A stretch of DNA of 64,000 nt. It comes from M3007 sp044226205. Lineage in GTDB: Bacteria; Bacteroidota; Bacteroidia; Chitinophagales; Saprospiraceae. This document shows positions 62,624 to 64,000 of this stretch, one piece after another (the stretch's first letter is position 1; each line of letters opens with the position of its first letter). The stretch spans positions 1 through 64,000 of the forward strand of contig JBGAHL010000027.1 in NCBI GenBank assembly GCA_044226205.1. The letters run 5' to 3'. Both the position numbers and the translations under genes were made by a program. Under the pieces are notes generated by a model that ran no database searches, had not been told where the DNA came from, and saw only the letters and a program-made list of their open reading frames with translations.

Positions 62624-64000
62624 TTATTGCCGGACGATTTCGAGGAGCGCGGTTTGCCCGTTGACCTCGAGTCGAATCCAGTTGAGGCCCGGGGCGAGTG
62701 TCTCGGCAGATAGCGGCCAGCTCGATTCGCCCGAAGGCATTTGACGTACTTCTTCGGCCAGCAATCGTCCCGAAGCATCGATGACGCCGAGTTTGCAAAC
62801 GGCAGCGCGTGCGAGCGACAAACGAACCTGTACGGATTGCTCCATAGAAACCGGGTTTGGAGCCGCTTCCAGCGTGCTGCCATCGGTCAGCGTTTGCACC
62901 GAAGTCGAGGATGGTCCCGTGCGAAACACCCCGTCCATTGTTTCCGCGCAACCTACATAGGCATTGAAAGGCCGGACGCTCCAGTGGTATATCTTGTTGG
63001 GACTCAATGCCTGCGGCACGAGCAACTGGCTTTCAGTCGTAATATATTCCAACGACAAGGGCGTGGTATAAAGCGGGGTGATGTCCAGCTCGACCAGGTA
63101 ATGGGTGGCGCCGGCCACATCGAGCCAGTCGAGCTGGATATTGGTATTGCCGGGGAAATAAAAACTGGGCGTCGGCGACACGAGCAGGTCGGGTGGCGTG
63201 ATGATTTCCGTGGCAGCAGGGGTAAAATTGAGGTCGAGATTGGCCTGGGCCGGCGAGTTCAGGTCGGCAGTCATCACGTCAAACTGCCCGGGCGTGAACA
63301 TAAAATCGGGACAGCCGAAGAAATAGCTCATGATGTTGTTTTCCATCGGGTCCACGAGTTCGCCGTTGGGATCCAAAGCGCCACCAGTATAGGGCGCGCA
63401 GTCAAAAGTACCGAGCATGTAATCGGGCGGCGTATCGCAGATCATATCGCCGGCCACGGTGCAATTGGAGCCATCCATCAGCTCGACCGGGTACCCGTTG
63501 ATGGCGTCCGGGGCCTGAGGCCAGCCGGGATAGCTGGAATTGAATGGTAAATCCCAGCCGAAAAAGGGGTGTACAAGGCTGAAATAATGCCCCAGTTCAT
63601 GCGAAATGAGGTGAATATTGCCCAGGCTTTCAGTGCCTCTGGCCAGCACGATCCAGTTTTGCAAAGGTGAAAAATAGGCGCCTGCATCGCCCAGAGGGCT
63701 GGCCCAGTCGCTATTCACGCCGACGCTGTAAATGTTGATCGCCGCCGGTTCTTTGTGGTTTTGCATGATCAGGCTGGACACCGATTCGAGCGGCTGGTCG
63801 TACACCAGGGTGCTGTTGATCGAAGTCCCGAACAAGTCGGACCCGTAGAGGTAAAACTGGATATTGCCGTCGAGAAAATAGTCGTTGGCGGAGCACAGCT
63901 GGTCGAGGACGCGCCGCATTTTGATACGGCCTGTGCCGTCGGTTTCACCCACCAGATGAAAACGCAGCGGAACGTAGGTCACGGAGCGCTGGGCAGCGGT
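62624..64000 (-). CDS. M43-type (pappalysin-like) metalloprotease, 5' end cut by window
   Basis: Partial gene running off the right edge. The reading frame stays open to 64000 with no stop (…QRSVTYVPLRFHLVG), and the GTG at 63982 is only an internal candidate; the signal peptide must lie beyond. The zinc site HELGHYFSLVH fits the metzincin pattern HExxHxxxxxH, followed by NIMSYFFG with the Met-turn. An FN3-like region and a T9SS type A sorting domain (AAPNPVSMEQSVQV) complete it. It is probably a secreted, surface-processed protease. Its stop lies 1 nt past the lantibiotic dehydratase stop. Confidence 0.85.
   Translation of the reverse strand, partial: TAAQRSVTYVPLRFHLVGETDGTGRIKMRRVLDQLCSANDYFLDGNIQFYLYGSDLFGTSINSTLVYDQPLESVSSLIMQNHKEPAAINIYSVGVNSDWASPLGDAGAYFSPLQNWIVLARGTESLGNIHLISHELGHYFSLVHPFFGWDLPFNSSYPGWPQAPDAINGYPVELMDGSNCTVAGDMICDTPPDYMLGTFDCAPYTGGALDPNGELVDPMENNIMSYFFGCPDFMFTPGQFDVMTADLNSPAQANLDLNFTPAATEIITPPDLLVSPTPSFYFPGNTNIQLDWLDVAGATHYLVELDITPLYTTPLSLEYITTESQLLVPQALSPNKIYHWSVRPFNAYVGCAETMDGVFRTGPSSTSVQTLTDGSTLEAAPNPVSMEQSVQVRLSLARAAVCKLGVIDASGRLLAEEVRQMPSGESSWPLSAETLAPGLNWIRLEVNGQTALLEIVRQ

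Overview
The window looks like chromosomal DNA of a Bacteroidota bacterium, most probably from the Saprospiria side of the phylum; the family is inferred and no 16S gene is present. Evidence: type IX secretion (T9SS) and gliding genes (gldD, porD, a PorV/PorQ-like protein, two GldN-like proteins), seven proteins with T9SS C-terminal sorting domains, the Bacteroidota form of RNA polymerase omega, DUF2795 and DUF4835 proteins, and the phylum-specific promoter -7 box TAnnTTTG in front of many genes. Both tRNA genes have the full TTG-N20-TAnnTTTG promoter. GC content is moderately high by eye, which produces many long antisense ORF shadows.

Layout. 0-13 kb: an ABC-F ATPase, a membrane protein with a DUF1349-like domain, secreted Kelch, laminin-B and beta-propeller proteins, a TPR glycosyltransferase-like membrane protein and an M23 peptidase. 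13-18.5 kb: dsbD, rpmH, rnpA, tRNA-Met, a DNA/RNA endonuclease and gldD. 18.4-26.5 kb: an XRE/ScfR-like regulator, a GH28-LVIVD gene pair, a PorV/PorQ-like protein, a GH1 beta-glucosidase and a Crp/Fnr regulator. 26.9-30.4 kb: a 1181-residue SprB-repeat surface protein. 30.5-36 kb: DUF2795, queA, typA, TauE/SafE, DUF1573 and tRNA-Leu. 36-41.5 kb: hscB, rseP, and the compact envelope/housekeeping run porD-coaBC-rpoZ-bamD. 41.7-45 kb: a lone paaA and two paralogous tandem GldN-like proteins. 45-54.4 kb: slyD, kup, a LytS-type histidine kinase, a PiT phosphate transporter next to an OprP-like porin, and an unassigned helical protein. 54.4-64 kb: a small unassigned protein, a secreted C25-like protein lacking its catalytic dyad, yidD with a PaaE-like reductase, DUF3109, an outer-membrane barrel divergent from an orphan lantibiotic dehydratase, and an M43 metalloprotease cut by the window edge.

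How it fits together: a large share of the genes build or use the envelope. BamD assembles outer-membrane proteins, RseP acts in the inner membrane, PorD, PorV/Q-like, GldD and GldN-like proteins belong to or resemble the T9SS and gliding apparatus, and the CTD proteins are its likely cargo. No CRISPR array, prophage, integrase or complete insertion sequence was seen. The least explained items are the pair of double-GldN proteins, the orphan LanB, the dead C25-like cargo, and two structured or compositionally odd noncoding leaders.
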